From Sphingobacterium micropteri (lineage in GTDB: Bacteria; Bacteroidota; Bacteroidia; Sphingobacteriales; Sphingobacteriaceae), in contig NZ_JACOIK010000003.1 in NCBI RefSeq assembly GCF_014692515.1, forward strand, positions 1 through 64,000: 64,000 bases of DNA. The letters run 5' to 3'. This document shows, in pieces, positions 35,458 through 44,933 of the stretch (positions are counted from its first letter, which is position 1; each line of letters opens with the position of its first letter). A program made the translations under genes and the position numbers. The notes under the pieces were generated by a model. The model made no database searches, had not been told where the DNA came from, and worked only from the letters and a program-made list of their open reading frames with translations.

Positions 35458-36465
35458 TTACTTTTTTATCGTATATATTGCTTCGTTTTCATTGTACTCT
35501 ACGGTTAGGTCATTTGCTAAAGCGATTGTTTGCATGATTTCCTGTACCTGGTTTTCGTCGTCGTATGTGCCGTAGAACGACATTCCTTCCAGTTCATGGA
35601 CATCGAATTTGATGGTTACGTTGTAATAAGCTGCTAACCGTGGAAATACCTCGTATAGCGGCGCGTGATGAAAGATCAGATCTGCTACTTCTGGGACGGA
35701 TTTCTTTTCTTTCAATTCGTTGTTCGTTTTCCGTCGAATAGGTGCTTGGGGCTTCGTCACGTTCCATTCCTGTCCCGGTGCTAACATAGCCAAAAGGCTA
35801 TCCCGGCCATCTGTCATCCGTCGTTTGACGCTGACTTTACCCGTGACTAGTTTTACCATTGGTGAGCGGTTACCTTTCATTTTTTCTATCCAAAAAGAGG
35901 TACCCAATGCGGTGGTAATGATGTCCTCGGTGTGTACGGAGAAAGGTCGCTTGACGTCTTTTGCAACACGGAAGAAAGCTTTTCCGTCTAACGTTAACTG
36001 ACGAGCATCCGATGTGAAATCAGTCGGCCAGATCAAGGTGCTTCCCGAGCTTAGGAGTACCTCGGATCCATCCTTTAGGGATAGGAGTGTATCCCTATCG
36101 CTGCGATTGGTAAACTCCATGAAGTCGGGCGTTTGATTTACGGTTAAGGCTTGCTGATTTTCTATGTCCGCTTGATCGGATGGCCAGAAATAGGCGCCGA
36201 TAGTGAATGCGATAAGAAGTGAAGCAGCGACACCAGTCCACCACAGTTTACGTCTACGCAAAGGAACTGTATTTTCAAGTGCTCCAGTACGAAGATCGAT
36301 CTGTTTTTTCATAATTACTTTATGAAATTCGTTTATCGCAGGCTGTTCGTCCGATATATCTAAGCGTTCTATCCATTTTTCTAAATGCCTTTTTTCTTCT
36401 GGCGTGATGGTGCCGAGCAAATATTCGCTGATTAACCGTTCTACATATTTTTTCTGTTCTTGCAT
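35458..36465 (-). CDS. FecR-family anti-sigma factor (phospholipase locus)
   Basis: 335 residues: helical sigma-binding part (MQEQKKYVERLISEYLLGTIT, 1-65), membrane helix at about 73-92 (LWWTGVAASLLIAFTIGAYF), FecR beta domain with LLSLKDGSEVLLSSGSTLIWP at about 126, and a C-terminal DUF4974 (DLIFHHAPLYEVFPRLAAYYNVTIKFDV). A lysine/arginine-rich linker near 240-255 is longer than usual. Sigma gene 90 bases upstream, susC 81 bases downstream. Because that SusC lacks STN, the signal that acts on this FecR is unclear. Confidence 0.93.
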   Translation of the reverse strand: MQEQKKYVERLISEYLLGTITPEEKRHLEKWIERLDISDEQPAINEFHKVIMKKQIDLRTGALENTVPLRRRKLWWTGVAASLLIAFTIGAYFWPSDQADIENQQALTVNQTPDFMEFTNRSDRDTLLSLKDGSEVLLSSGSTLIWPTDFTSDARQLTLDGKAFFRVAKDVKRPFSVHTEDIITTALGTSFWIEKMKGNRSPMVKLVTGKVSVKRRMTDGRDSLLAMLAPGQEWNVTKPQAPIRRKTNNELKEKKSVPEVADLIFHHAPLYEVFPRLAAYYNVTIKFDVHELEGMSFYGTYDDENQVQEIMQTIALANDLTVEYNENEAIYTIKK

Positions 36466-36555
36466 ATATACATAGTAGTTGCAAAAAGGTTAATAACGTA
36501 CCACGATAATCACGTTAACGTTATGTAAAGTTTTGATGAAAATAAAACGCAGGTG

Positions 36556-37161
36556 TTAGGAAAGGAGAAAAAGCAAAAAAAGGAAGGCGGTGGGATGGGA
36601 TAGGTGTTCTGGAATATAGTTACGTATATGCTGCAAGGAACGCATAAGCTGATTCTTTACCGTCTGAACAGATATACCCATGGTTTCGGCGATTTCTAGG
36701 TTGCTTAATGAACGATGATACTTTAGACTAAAAACCTGCCGCATACGCTCAGGCATATCTTCTACAGACTCTGTTATAATGTTTATTAAGTGGTTATGCT
36801 GTATCTCACCTTCCAATAGTTGTAGAAAGTCTTCTTCCTGTTCATCGACGCCCAATGTAATGTACGAGCTTACATGACGCTGTTGGATGCCTTGGTGTCT
36901 AAAATGCATGAATACTTTAAAGTATAACGAACTAATAAGGTATCTACGGACATCATCAATTTGGGGCAATGAACTGCGTCGTTGCCAAAGATCAACGAAA
37001 AGATCTTGTACGATGTCCATAGAAACATCGATGTTTCCTGTTTTTTTCCGCGCAATAGAAAGAAGTAAATCCCAGTATTTATCATAGAGGTGACTGAACG
37101 CTTTATAGTCGGAACAAGCTATATTTTGTACACATATTGTATCTAACATATCATTCATCAC
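36556..37161 (-). CDS. ECF sigma factor (FecI-like) of the phospholipase locus
   Basis: 201 residues; ATG codons at 37161 and 37158 are both possible starts. Region 2 at about 25-95 (YWDLLLSIARKKTGNIDVSMDIVQDLFVDLWQRR), region 4 at about 128-190 (MPERMRQVFSLKYHRSLSNLEIAETMGISVQTVKNQL) and a hydrophobic tail (AFLFLLFLLS). It heads the minus-strand operon and is divergent from another ECF sigma gene across a 424-base gap. Confidence 0.95.
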   Translation of the reverse strand: MMNDMLDTICVQNIACSDYKAFSHLYDKYWDLLLSIARKKTGNIDVSMDIVQDLFVDLWQRRSSLPQIDDVRRYLISSLYFKVFMHFRHQGIQQRHVSSYITLGVDEQEEDFLQLLEGEIQHNHLINIITESVEDMPERMRQVFSLKYHRSLSNLEIAETMGISVQTVKNQLMRSLQHIRNYIPEHLSHPTAFLFLLFLLS

Positions 37162-37585
37162 AATTTGTTACTCGTGTACAAACTTCTTTTTTTTATGCAA
37201 TAGCACGGTTAAAAAGCTGTGAAATAAACGTTAATTTTTGCTTGTGGAAGTAAATAAGAGTTTAAGGAGAGGTGATCTATTAGATAAATTGGCGAAGATT
37301 ATTCCTTGATTTTCAAGATAGTTCGCGAAGTCGTAGCGCTATTGTTTCATCTGAACCTGTATAACAGTTTAGATAAACCAAAGATAAACGAAAGTGTTAG
37401 GTTGGAAACTATCCCGAAAATTAGGGGTTTTATCATGGTAAAGCGCATATCGCTGTACATACATAACTCCCCTATATAATTGATATTTCATTTTTGTTAA
37501 AGTTTTCAATTCAGAAGTACCAAAATTATATGCTATATTTGGCTGGTGTTTGGCTGATTAAATAAGCCAACAAAGCTAATCGACA
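37162..37585 (+). other. 424-base divergent intergenic region between two sigma-led loci
   Basis: No gene is supported here. The region is AT-rich and separates two diverging ECF sigma genes. It holds TATATTTG on the plus strand at 37534-37541 and, on the minus strand, TATCTTTG at 37386-37379 and TAATTTTG at 37528-37521, all matching TAnnTTTG. The minus-strand boxes would give long leaders of about 200 bases or more to the sigma gene at 37161. No strong hairpin was seen. Confidence 0.5.
37534..37541 (+). promoter_or_regulatory. Candidate -7 box (TATATTTG) of the second polysaccharide locus
   Basis: Exact match to TAnnTTTG, 44 bases before the sigma start codon. No TTG is found at the usual -33 distance, so this is a moderate candidate. 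Confidence 0.4.
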
Positions 37586-38185
37586 ATGATAGACGATCAA
37601 AACCTATCCGAACATGACATTCTTCTTCGGCTGCAATCGGGAGATGAAGATGCTTTTCGTATGCTCTACGAACGTTATAGTCGACTAATATATGGCAACA
37701 TCATGCGGTTCATCAGCGATGAATCTGTTGCAGACGATTTATTGCAGGATGTCTTCGTAAAGATATGGGAACACCGTTCCTCAATCGATCCTGATCTGTC
37801 ATTTTCCGCTTATTTATTTACCTGTTCAAGAAACGCGGTCTTCAATTTCAAAAGAAGATTGAAATTAGAGATCGAATCTGCCATACACCTAGCCTATGAT
37901 AGCACTGGATTTGTAGAGTCCGTAGACAGCATACTCCATAAAAAAGAGGTACAGAAGCTGATAGAAAATGTAATCAGTCAACTTCCACTGCAAAGACAAA
38001 GAATTTTTAGGATGTGTAAATTAGATGGAAAAAGTTATCAGGAGGTAGCTGAGGAACTTCAGATTTCAGTTTCTACCGTACGTGACCACATCGTAAAGGC
38101 TAACAAATTCATTAAAGATGTATTAATGTACGAAGGAAGCCTTTCTTCCTTACTCCTTATTTTCTTCTATCTGGGTATTTCTTAA
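37586..38185 (+). CDS. ECF sigma factor (FecI-like) of the fucose/GH31 locus
   Basis: 199 residues. Region 2 at about 25-90 (RLIYGNIMRFISDESVADDLLQDVFVKIWEHR) and region 4 at about 130-185 (LPLQRQRIFRMCKLDGKSYQEVAEELQISVSTVRDHIVKA), with hydrophobic C-terminus. It heads the sigma, FecR, SusC, SusD, GH31, GH29, SGNH, GH29, oxidoreductase series on the plus strand, with FecR 65 bases downstream. Confidence 0.95.
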   Translation: MIDDQNLSEHDILLRLQSGDEDAFRMLYERYSRLIYGNIMRFISDESVADDLLQDVFVKIWEHRSSIDPDLSFSAYLFTCSRNAVFNFKRRLKLEIESAIHLAYDSTGFVESVDSILHKKEVQKLIENVISQLPLQRQRIFRMCKLDGKSYQEVAEELQISVSTVRDHIVKANKFIKDVLMYEGSLSSLLLIFFYLGIS

Positions 38186-38250
38186 AAAAAATAATAGATA
38201 GAGCAGACCTTTTCTCACTTATAGGTGTATTTATTAAAAATAGACTGAAA

Positions 38251-39432
38251 GTGGATCAATATAAATCTAATATACTAGCGCTGTTACAGCGATATAAGGA
38301 TGGCAAATGTTCGCGGGAAGAATTAGAATATCTTTACGACGAATTGTCTACCAATAACGACGATGTCGATAAAGTATTATGGGAAAGTCTTCTCCAAGAA
38401 GTTGATACAGCTAAGCTGAGTGATCAAAAATTCGAAGATCTCTACCAAAAGATTTCTTCCGAAACGATAGCAGTGTCTAAGAAGCGGAAAGTAAGGCGGT
38501 TAATCCCGCTTTGGGCTGCTGCTGCGGTCCTTCTCATCTGCCTGTTCGGACTTTATCTATATAACGATACCTTTCAGAAAACCACGCGCGAAACCCGGCA
38601 GTATACAAAACTTGTTGATGTAGCGCCCGGCTCCAATAAGGCCGTGCTTAAAACGGCCGATGGAAGCGTCATCGTCCTGAACGAGGCACAGGATGGCATT
38701 ATTATGGGGGATGAAATTATCTACACGAACGGATCGGAGGTGACGCAAGTAACGGAAAGTACCAATGCGTTGGAAGTCCTCTATGAGCTTTCTACCCCGA
38801 ATAGTGGTACGTATCGGGTTACCTTGGATGACGGAAGTACTGTTTGGCTGAATGCCGCGTCGAAATTAATCTATCCATCTAAGTTTAGTCGCCACGAACG
38901 GAAAGTGGTAATTGAAGGAGAGGCATATTTTGAAATTCAAAAAGACCCTACGCGGCCATTTAAGGTTACCAGTGGGGATCAAACGGTGGAAGTACTCGGC
39001 ACAACGTTCAATATTAGTGCTTATCCCGACGAACGTGCCGTGCGTACAACTTTGGTGGAGGGAAAGGTAAAGGTCGGTCAGAACGGTGCTTTATCATCTT
39101 CCGTATACCTATATCCGGGACAACAGTCCATTCTTAAAAAGGGCAGCGAAATAAAGGTGAAACAGGTTAATCTGATGGAGCAAGTTGGATGGCGGGAAGG
39201 TCTGTTTTACTTTGATGAGACGGCGTTGACGGATGCGATGCTCCAGATTAGTCGTTGGTACGATATAGAAATTAGGTATGACGGGGATGTTTCTCAAACC
39301 TATTTTTATGGAGAAATACCGAGAAGTAAGTCACTTAAAAATGTATTGAATATACTGGAAGAGGGTAACGTACGCTTCCGGTTAACAAAAGAGAAAACGA
39401 AAAATGTATTGACGGTACTATCCACACAATAA
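38251..39432 (+). CDS. FecR-family anti-sigma factor (fucose/GH31 locus), GTG start
   Basis: 393 residues from GTG 38251; no ATG fits the family start (xDQYKSNILALLQRYKDGK). N-terminal helical domain (1-80), membrane helix at about 86-104 (LIPLWAAAAVLLICLFGLYLY), then the longer Sphingobacteriaceae FecR form with an insertion (SNKAVLKTADGSVIVLNEAQDG) before the core TYRVTLDDGSTVWLNAASKL at about 190, and a C-terminal DUF4974 (LFYFDETALTDAMLQISRWYDIEIRY). It is 199 bases upstream of an STN-bearing SusC, the normal arrangement for substrate-dependent signalling. Confidence 0.94.
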   Translation: MDQYKSNILALLQRYKDGKCSREELEYLYDELSTNNDDVDKVLWESLLQEVDTAKLSDQKFEDLYQKISSETIAVSKKRKVRRLIPLWAAAAVLLICLFGLYLYNDTFQKTTRETRQYTKLVDVAPGSNKAVLKTADGSVIVLNEAQDGIIMGDEIIYTNGSEVTQVTESTNALEVLYELSTPNSGTYRVTLDDGSTVWLNAASKLIYPSKFSRHERKVVIEGEAYFEIQKDPTRPFKVTSGDQTVEVLGTTFNISAYPDERAVRTTLVEGKVKVGQNGALSSSVYLYPGQQSILKKGSEIKVKQVNLMEQVGWREGLFYFDETALTDAMLQISRWYDIEIRYDGDVSQTYFYGEIPRSKSLKNVLNILEEGNVRFRLTKEKTKNVLTVLSTQ

Positions 39433-39524
39433 ATGTAGGTGAGTTAATTTTTGATTGTAAACTTAATAAATGACTGGAATGAAAAGAAAACCAACTTAAT
39501 ATAGTAAGATCGAAAAAGCAAAAA

Positions 39525-39548
39525 AGGCAGTGCTGGGGGGCACTACCT
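39525..39548 (+). promoter_or_regulatory. Hairpin in the fecR-susC leader region
   Basis: AGGCAGTGC and GCACTACCT pair (9 bp with one mismatch) around TGGGGG, followed by AAAATTTT. A second smaller GCCG/CGGC hairpin follows near 39572-39590. In the 199-base gap before susC these could end or attenuate the sigma-FecR transcript and mark a separate susC promoter. Confidence 0.4.
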
Positions 39549-39631
39549 AAAATTTTGAATGCTTTTATACGCCGCCAAAATGACGGCTTGTAGTTAACCA
39601 TTATAAAAACAACACAAAACATTACAAACAT

Positions 39632-42600
39632 ATGATTTTTTGTCCATGTGTTAAAGTCTATTATTGGACTTTAACTTACCGAATATTCGTTATTATGAAG
39701 CTGGTGATCGTATTTCTATTCATTGCCATGTTGCAGGTACATGCCGAGGGAACTGCGCAGACGATAAACCTAAAAGTAAATAATTTAACGCTTACCGATG
39801 CCATGCGAAGTATTCAGAAACAAAGCGGATATGCTTTTTTCCTGAACGGAAAGGCAATAGCAACTGCACGTGTAAGTGCCGAAATTAAAAATGAAACGCT
39901 TGATGTAGCCATGAGCAAACTACTGGCACCTTTAAACCTCGAGTGGGTCATCAAAGATGAAACAATAGTAGTAAAGCGTCGTTATCCAAAAGCGAGCAAC
40001 GAACGATCCACATCTGTTCCTTTGCAACGGCGTGTAACAGGACGGATAACGGACGGACAGGGGACGCCGCTTATCGGTGCAACAATCACTGTTAAAGGCG
40101 AAGCAATTACCACGAACTCGGATAGAGAGGGGGCTTATCAAATAGAAGTACCCCATACCAAGTCCGTTCTAGTCTTCTCCAGCGTCGGATTTACGCCTTC
40201 GGAAAAGTTAGTCGGCGAAGAATCTATTATCCATATAGTTTTGAAGGAAGCCGTTAGTGATCTGGAGGAGGTCATGGTGGTTGGTTATGGTGTGCAGAAA
40301 AAAGAAACCGCCACGGGTGCGATTGCTTCTATTAAAGGATCGACAATTGCTTCTTCGCCGGCAACTAATGTGACCAACAACTTGCTAGGCAGGGTACCTG
40401 GTTTGAGCGCAATTTCACCGAGTGGTGAACCTGGTCGGGATGGAGCAAATTTGCTAATCCGAGGGTTAAATACACTCGGTAATAACAGTCCACTAATTGT
40501 CGTAAATGGTGTTCCTAACCGTAGCTTCGAACGCATAAACCCAAATGATATAGAGAGTATTACCGTGTTAAAGGATGCTGCGGCTGCCATTTATGGTGCA
40601 CAGGCTGCCAACGGTGCTATCATCGTCACGACGAAAAGAGGGAATTCGGGTAAACCTAGGATAAATCTTGATCTCGGAATGGGAATGAATCAACCCACTC
40701 GTATACCGAAAATGGCAGATGCCGTACAATACACGACTTTGTTGAATGAACTGGAATATTATAAAAACCCCGATGGAGGATGGTATCAACGATTTACGGA
40801 AGAAGATATCAAACTATTCGGTGATGGATCTGACCTCTGGGGACATCCCGACACCGATTGGTTTTCGGAAACGCTTAAACCTTGGTCGGCACAGCATCAA
40901 ACAAGTATCACATTATCCGGTGGATCAGACAATGTGCAATATTTTATTTCGGCAGGCGAAAAGTACCAGGATGCCTATTATAGAAAAAGCTCATCAGATT
41001 ATCGCCAATATAATTTTAGATCAAATGTTGACGCCAAAGTGAATAAGTATATCGATGTAGCATTTGACGTCGCTGGCCGTTTGGAAGATTACAATTTGCC
41101 GACACGACCTACCGAAGATATTATCTGGTCGATGATTACCCGGGGAAAACCAAACATGCCGGCATACTGGCCGAACGGGGATCCTGGACCGGACATCGAG
41201 CGCGGCGATAACCCGGTTGTAATTGTTTCCGATGCGCCAGGTTATGACAGAGTGGATAACTACGTCTTCGAAGGTAATTTTCGGGCTAATATCCGTATAC
41301 CTTGGGTAGAAGGACTCACGCTGACGGGGAATGCCGCTTATGACCGTTCTTTTCGTTTGCAAAAGGTATTTAATAAACCTTGGTATTTATATACATGGGA
41401 TGGAAATCCGGATCACGTAACGACGAGAGGAAAACGCGGCTTCGATTCTGCACAATTGACAGAAAACTATTCGGGGGGAGATAATTACTTGTTGAATACG
41501 TTTGCTACGTACACGAAATCATTTGATACGGAACATCATATAAAATTGATGGCCGGGATGGAAACTCGTGGAGGAAGAGGGAACAACTTTGGCGCATTTA
41601 GACGAAACTTTATTTCGGATGCTATTGAGGAACTCTTTGCGGGGGCAGAGGATCAATTTATGTCCAATTGGGGATCGGCCTCCCATAATAAATACATGAG
41701 TTATTTTGGTCGTGCAAATTACGACTTCAAAAATAAATATCTGCTCGAATTTTTATGGCGGTATGATGGTTCGTATATGTTTCCTAAAGATAGACGGTTC
41801 GGTTTCTTTCCTGGTGTGTCTTTGGGCTGGCGGATCTCCGACGAAGATTTCTGGGGAGACAACTTGTCCTTCATCAACGACCTAAAGTTAAGGACATCTT
41901 GGGGACAAACCGGTAACGACCGTATCGCCGAATACCAGTACCTCGCTACATACGGATTCTCTGATCGAAATTACGGGTTCGGCGTTCCGACAATCGATAA
42001 CAAACTGCTGGAAGAAATGAAAATTCCTAATCCTAATGTAACCTGGGAGGTGGCGAACCAATTTAATGTTGGATTTGATACTTATATGTTTGGAAATAAA
42101 TTCTTTTTGGAATTTGATTATTTCAATAATCTGCGATCGCAGATACTGGTGACGCGTAACGCCTCTGTACCGGGGAGTACAGGGTTGGTTTTGCCACCGG
42201 AAAACATCGGAAAAGTAAGGAACAACGGATTCGAATTTCATATTGGCTACCAGGACAGTAAAAGTGATTTCGATTATTCGATAGCTTTTAACGCAAGTTA
42301 TTCCAAGAATAAAATTGTGTTTTGGGATGAAACCCCCGGTATACCGGATTATCAACAGTCTACTGGACGCCCGATGGGTTCCTCATTATATTACGAAGCC
42401 ATTGGGATATTCAAAGACCAAGCTGAAATTGATGCGCATCCTCACCTCCCTGGTGCTGCTCCTGGCGATATCATATTTAAAGATGTGAACGGCGATCAGG
42501 AAATAAACGGATTGGATAGGGTGATGAATACGAAGTCAAGTATGCCAAGGTTACTCGGTGGGTTGACGTTGAATTTTAGCTATAAAAAAGCAATTGATAT

Positions 42601-43012
42601 GAGTATTTTCTTCCAAGGAGCTACCGGTGCTGTGCAGTATATTGACATGGTGGAATCTGGCGACTGGGGAAACTACTATCAGTTTTTTGCGGAAAACCAT
42701 TGGACACCAGACAACACTGGGGCTGCATACCCTAGGGCGTACAACCGATCAGAACCTTATTGGACTAACTCTGCGAATACATTTTGGTTAAAACCGACCG
42801 ACTATATCCGTCTGAAAAATATCGAATTGGGGTATAGTTTTTCGCGGAATTTGACCGAAAGAATCGGTGTGGAAAGGCTGCGTATTTATGCGAACGCATT
42901 CAACTTATTTACGGTGGATAAACTAAAACATTTTGATCCAGAGGCGATTAAAACCAGTCGGTCATATCCTGCGCAGCGGATCATTAATATGGGGATTGGT
43001 TTAACTTTTTAA
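39632..43012 (+). CDS. SusC/RagA TonB-linked transporter with STN domain (fucose/GH31 locus)
   Basis: 1126 residues from ATG 39632; ATG 39695 (MKLVIVFLFIAMLQVHAEG) is the alternative, but long pre-signal starts are usual in this subfamily. STN domain at about 45-115 (TLTDAMRSIQKQSGYAFFLNGKAI), carboxypeptidase-regulatory-like domain at 130-210, plug with LEEVMVVGYGVQKKETATGAI at about 211 and IYGAQAANGAIIVTTKRG at about 318, then barrel to IINMGIGLTF. The STN and FecR partner support substrate-induced expression. SusD starts 6 bases downstream. Confidence 0.96.
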   Translation: MIFCPCVKVYYWTLTYRIFVIMKLVIVFLFIAMLQVHAEGTAQTINLKVNNLTLTDAMRSIQKQSGYAFFLNGKAIATARVSAEIKNETLDVAMSKLLAPLNLEWVIKDETIVVKRRYPKASNERSTSVPLQRRVTGRITDGQGTPLIGATITVKGEAITTNSDREGAYQIEVPHTKSVLVFSSVGFTPSEKLVGEESIIHIVLKEAVSDLEEVMVVGYGVQKKETATGAIASIKGSTIASSPATNVTNNLLGRVPGLSAISPSGEPGRDGANLLIRGLNTLGNNSPLIVVNGVPNRSFERINPNDIESITVLKDAAAAIYGAQAANGAIIVTTKRGNSGKPRINLDLGMGMNQPTRIPKMADAVQYTTLLNELEYYKNPDGGWYQRFTEEDIKLFGDGSDLWGHPDTDWFSETLKPWSAQHQTSITLSGGSDNVQYFISAGEKYQDAYYRKSSSDYRQYNFRSNVDAKVNKYIDVAFDVAGRLEDYNLPTRPTEDIIWSMITRGKPNMPAYWPNGDPGPDIERGDNPVVIVSDAPGYDRVDNYVFEGNFRANIRIPWVEGLTLTGNAAYDRSFRLQKVFNKPWYLYTWDGNPDHVTTRGKRGFDSAQLTENYSGGDNYLLNTFATYTKSFDTEHHIKLMAGMETRGGRGNNFGAFRRNFISDAIEELFAGAEDQFMSNWGSASHNKYMSYFGRANYDFKNKYLLEFLWRYDGSYMFPKDRRFGFFPGVSLGWRISDEDFWGDNLSFINDLKLRTSWGQTGNDRIAEYQYLATYGFSDRNYGFGVPTIDNKLLEEMKIPNPNVTWEVANQFNVGFDTYMFGNKFFLEFDYFNNLRSQILVTRNASVPGSTGLVLPPENIGKVRNNGFEFHIGYQDSKSDFDYSIAFNASYSKNKIVFWDETPGIPDYQQSTGRPMGSSLYYEAIGIFKDQAEIDAHPHLPGAAPGDIIFKDVNGDQEINGLDRVMNTKSSMPRLLGGLTLNFSYKKAIDMSIFFQGATGAVQYIDMVESGDWGNYYQFFAENHWTPDNTGAAYPRAYNRSEPYWTNSANTFWLKPTDYIRLKNIELGYSFSRNLTERIGVERLRIYANAFNLFTVDKLKHFDPEAIKTSRSYPAQRIINMGIGLTF

Positions 43013-43018
43013 AAGAGA

Positions 43019-44866
43019 ATGAAAATGAAAAAGCTACTTATTAAAACGATCATATTTTTTTGTCTTTGCATCCACGTGGCATGTGATAAGGATTTTCTGG
43101 ACTTAGAACCGCTGGGTGAATATTCGGAAACCAACGTCTGGAAAGATTTGAACTTAGCGGAAACATTTGTAAACAAAATGTATATAAACGTTTTCGGAAC
43201 ACCTTTTGCCGCTTGGCGTCTTTCGGATTACAGCGATGAATCCCATTTTGTGCCGGATTGGGGTACAGGCAATTTTAATAAGGGATTAATTACTTCGGAT
43301 AATTTGTATACTTGGCCTGCAACATACGCTACAGCTCATTTAAATTGGAATTCGCTATATGCCAATATTAGGCAGACCAATATATTTTTCTCGAAAATCG
43401 AGGAGATTGCTGCGGATGATCCAGAATTTTCCAATCGGCTGAAAGGGGAAGTTTATTTTATGCGTGCGGCTACTTATCATTATTTAACAACGCTTTATGG
43501 TGGTGTTCCGATCGTTACAGATGTGTACGGACTAAATGACGATTTTCTTCTTCCCCGGAATAACTATGCGGAATGTATAGATTTTATCGTTTCGCAGCTT
43601 GATAGTGCTGCTTCGTTGTTGCCGGAAAGTTATTCAGCAGATAGAGCCGGGCGGATTACGAAAGGTGGGGCGCTAGGGTTTAAAGCTAAAGTATTGGTAT
43701 ACGCTGCAAGCGATCTGCATAATCCCGAGAAAAATGGCGCTATACTCCATGGTTATGCCAATCCCGAATTGTTAGGTTATACTAACGGTTCTGCTACTGA
43801 TCGCTGGAGGCTGGCAAAAAATGCTGCCAAAGCGGTTATCGATATGCAAACGTATAGTTTATATGCTGCTGATCCCGCCGAAGGGGATTCTATTCCACAA
43901 ACCATTGCTGATTATTTTCTCATGAAAGAATTGACAGCGGAAGATATGATAACGATACACTATACACCCAAAACGTCAACCGGCGGTTGGGTAGATCCCG
44001 TTATTGCGTCCAATCCAAATGGATATCATGGAACAGGCAACCAGAATCCTATCGGCGATCTGGTGGATGACTACGAAATGAAGGACGGTTCTAAATTCGA
44101 TTGGGGAAATCCAGTGCACAAAGCGAATCCTTACGTTGATCGTGATGCGCGGTTTTATGCTACGGTGCTTTACGAAGGGGTACAATGGGCGACTCGACCT
44201 TCGGATGCGCTGGTGATGGATCCTTATAGCAAGATTCAGACAGGATATGTTTATAACACTAACGGTACCCTGATCAAAGCTGGCCTAGATACCAGGAAAG
44301 GACCAATTGAGGATTGGAACGGTAGTTATTCTGGATATTATCTCCGTAAAGCGGTGGATCCCACCATTTCGCCGACGGATGGGAAAAAGCAAGATATACC
44401 ATTTCGGTACATGCGGTATGCTGAGATACTATTGATCTATGCGGAGGCGTGTAACGAACTGGGTGAAGACGCGGAAGCAAGGGATTATGTCAATAGGGTG
44501 CGTAAGCGTGCGGGACAACCCGATTTACCTGAAACGACCAACGGAGACGCTTTACGGAAAGCAATTAGACAGGAGCGTCGTATAGAACTTGCTTTTGAAG
44601 ACCACCGCTTTTGGGATGTAAGAAGATGGCTTATCGGACCCGAGGCTGCTCATCAAACACACGGGGTAGATATCCGTTATACGGTGAATAGAACACAAGT
44701 CGCGTCTTATCGGCAGCCTGATGGATCAACATGGGGCACTCCTGTGTATAATCGTATTCAGATTCCTGGTGATTTGAGAATTTGGGATAACAAGTTGTAT
44801 TTCTTTCCCATTATGCGCGATGAAATACTCAAAAACGATTTACTCATACAAAATCCTGGTTATTGA
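43019..44866 (+). CDS. SusD/RagB-family outer membrane lipoprotein (fucose/GH31 locus)
   Basis: 615 residues, lipoprotein signal with Cys at about 22 (FFCLCIHVACDKDFLDLEPLGEYSE). Standard SusD layout: RLKGEVYFMRAATYHYLTTLYGGVPIVTDVYGLND (about 140-173), central TPR-like helices, and the RagB end (MRYAEILLIYAEACNELGE, YVNRVRKRAGQPDLPE, IRQERRIELAFEDHRFWDVRRW, FFPIMRDEI). It probably binds the oligosaccharide processed by the following glycosidases. Length is on the long side of the family. Confidence 0.96.
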   Translation: MKMKKLLIKTIIFFCLCIHVACDKDFLDLEPLGEYSETNVWKDLNLAETFVNKMYINVFGTPFAAWRLSDYSDESHFVPDWGTGNFNKGLITSDNLYTWPATYATAHLNWNSLYANIRQTNIFFSKIEEIAADDPEFSNRLKGEVYFMRAATYHYLTTLYGGVPIVTDVYGLNDDFLLPRNNYAECIDFIVSQLDSAASLLPESYSADRAGRITKGGALGFKAKVLVYAASDLHNPEKNGAILHGYANPELLGYTNGSATDRWRLAKNAAKAVIDMQTYSLYAADPAEGDSIPQTIADYFLMKELTAEDMITIHYTPKTSTGGWVDPVIASNPNGYHGTGNQNPIGDLVDDYEMKDGSKFDWGNPVHKANPYVDRDARFYATVLYEGVQWATRPSDALVMDPYSKIQTGYVYNTNGTLIKAGLDTRKGPIEDWNGSYSGYYLRKAVDPTISPTDGKKQDIPFRYMRYAEILLIYAEACNELGEDAEARDYVNRVRKRAGQPDLPETTNGDALRKAIRQERRIELAFEDHRFWDVRRWLIGPEAAHQTHGVDIRYTVNRTQVASYRQPDGSTWGTPVYNRIQIPGDLRIWDNKLYFFPIMRDEILKNDLLIQNPGY

Positions 44867-44892
44867 TCGGTCAATCAGTCTGTTCTAATAGG

Positions 44893-44917
44893 TTGTGCGG
44901 TATATATAGCCGCACAG
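44893..44917 (+). terminator. Intra-operon hairpin between susD and GH31
   Basis: TGTGCGG pairs with CCGCACA around TATATATAG, with wobble extensions on both sides, followed by a short AT-rich stretch. It lies in the 67-base gap between susD and the first enzyme gene. It may act as a partial terminator or an mRNA 3'-end stabiliser that keeps susCD levels above those of the enzymes. Confidence 0.5.
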
Positions 44918-44933
44918 CTTTAATTTAAGAAAT

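Noticed and set aside
37162..37585. CRISPR-like or tRNA structure in the largest divergent gap
   Set aside because: No direct repeats with spacers and no cloverleaf were found; only promoter-like boxes are visible.
15089..43012. The SusC genes as recent tandem duplicates of each other
   Set aside because: The four SusC proteins differ in N-terminal domains, plug motifs and barrel sequence, so they are distinct family members, not recent copies.
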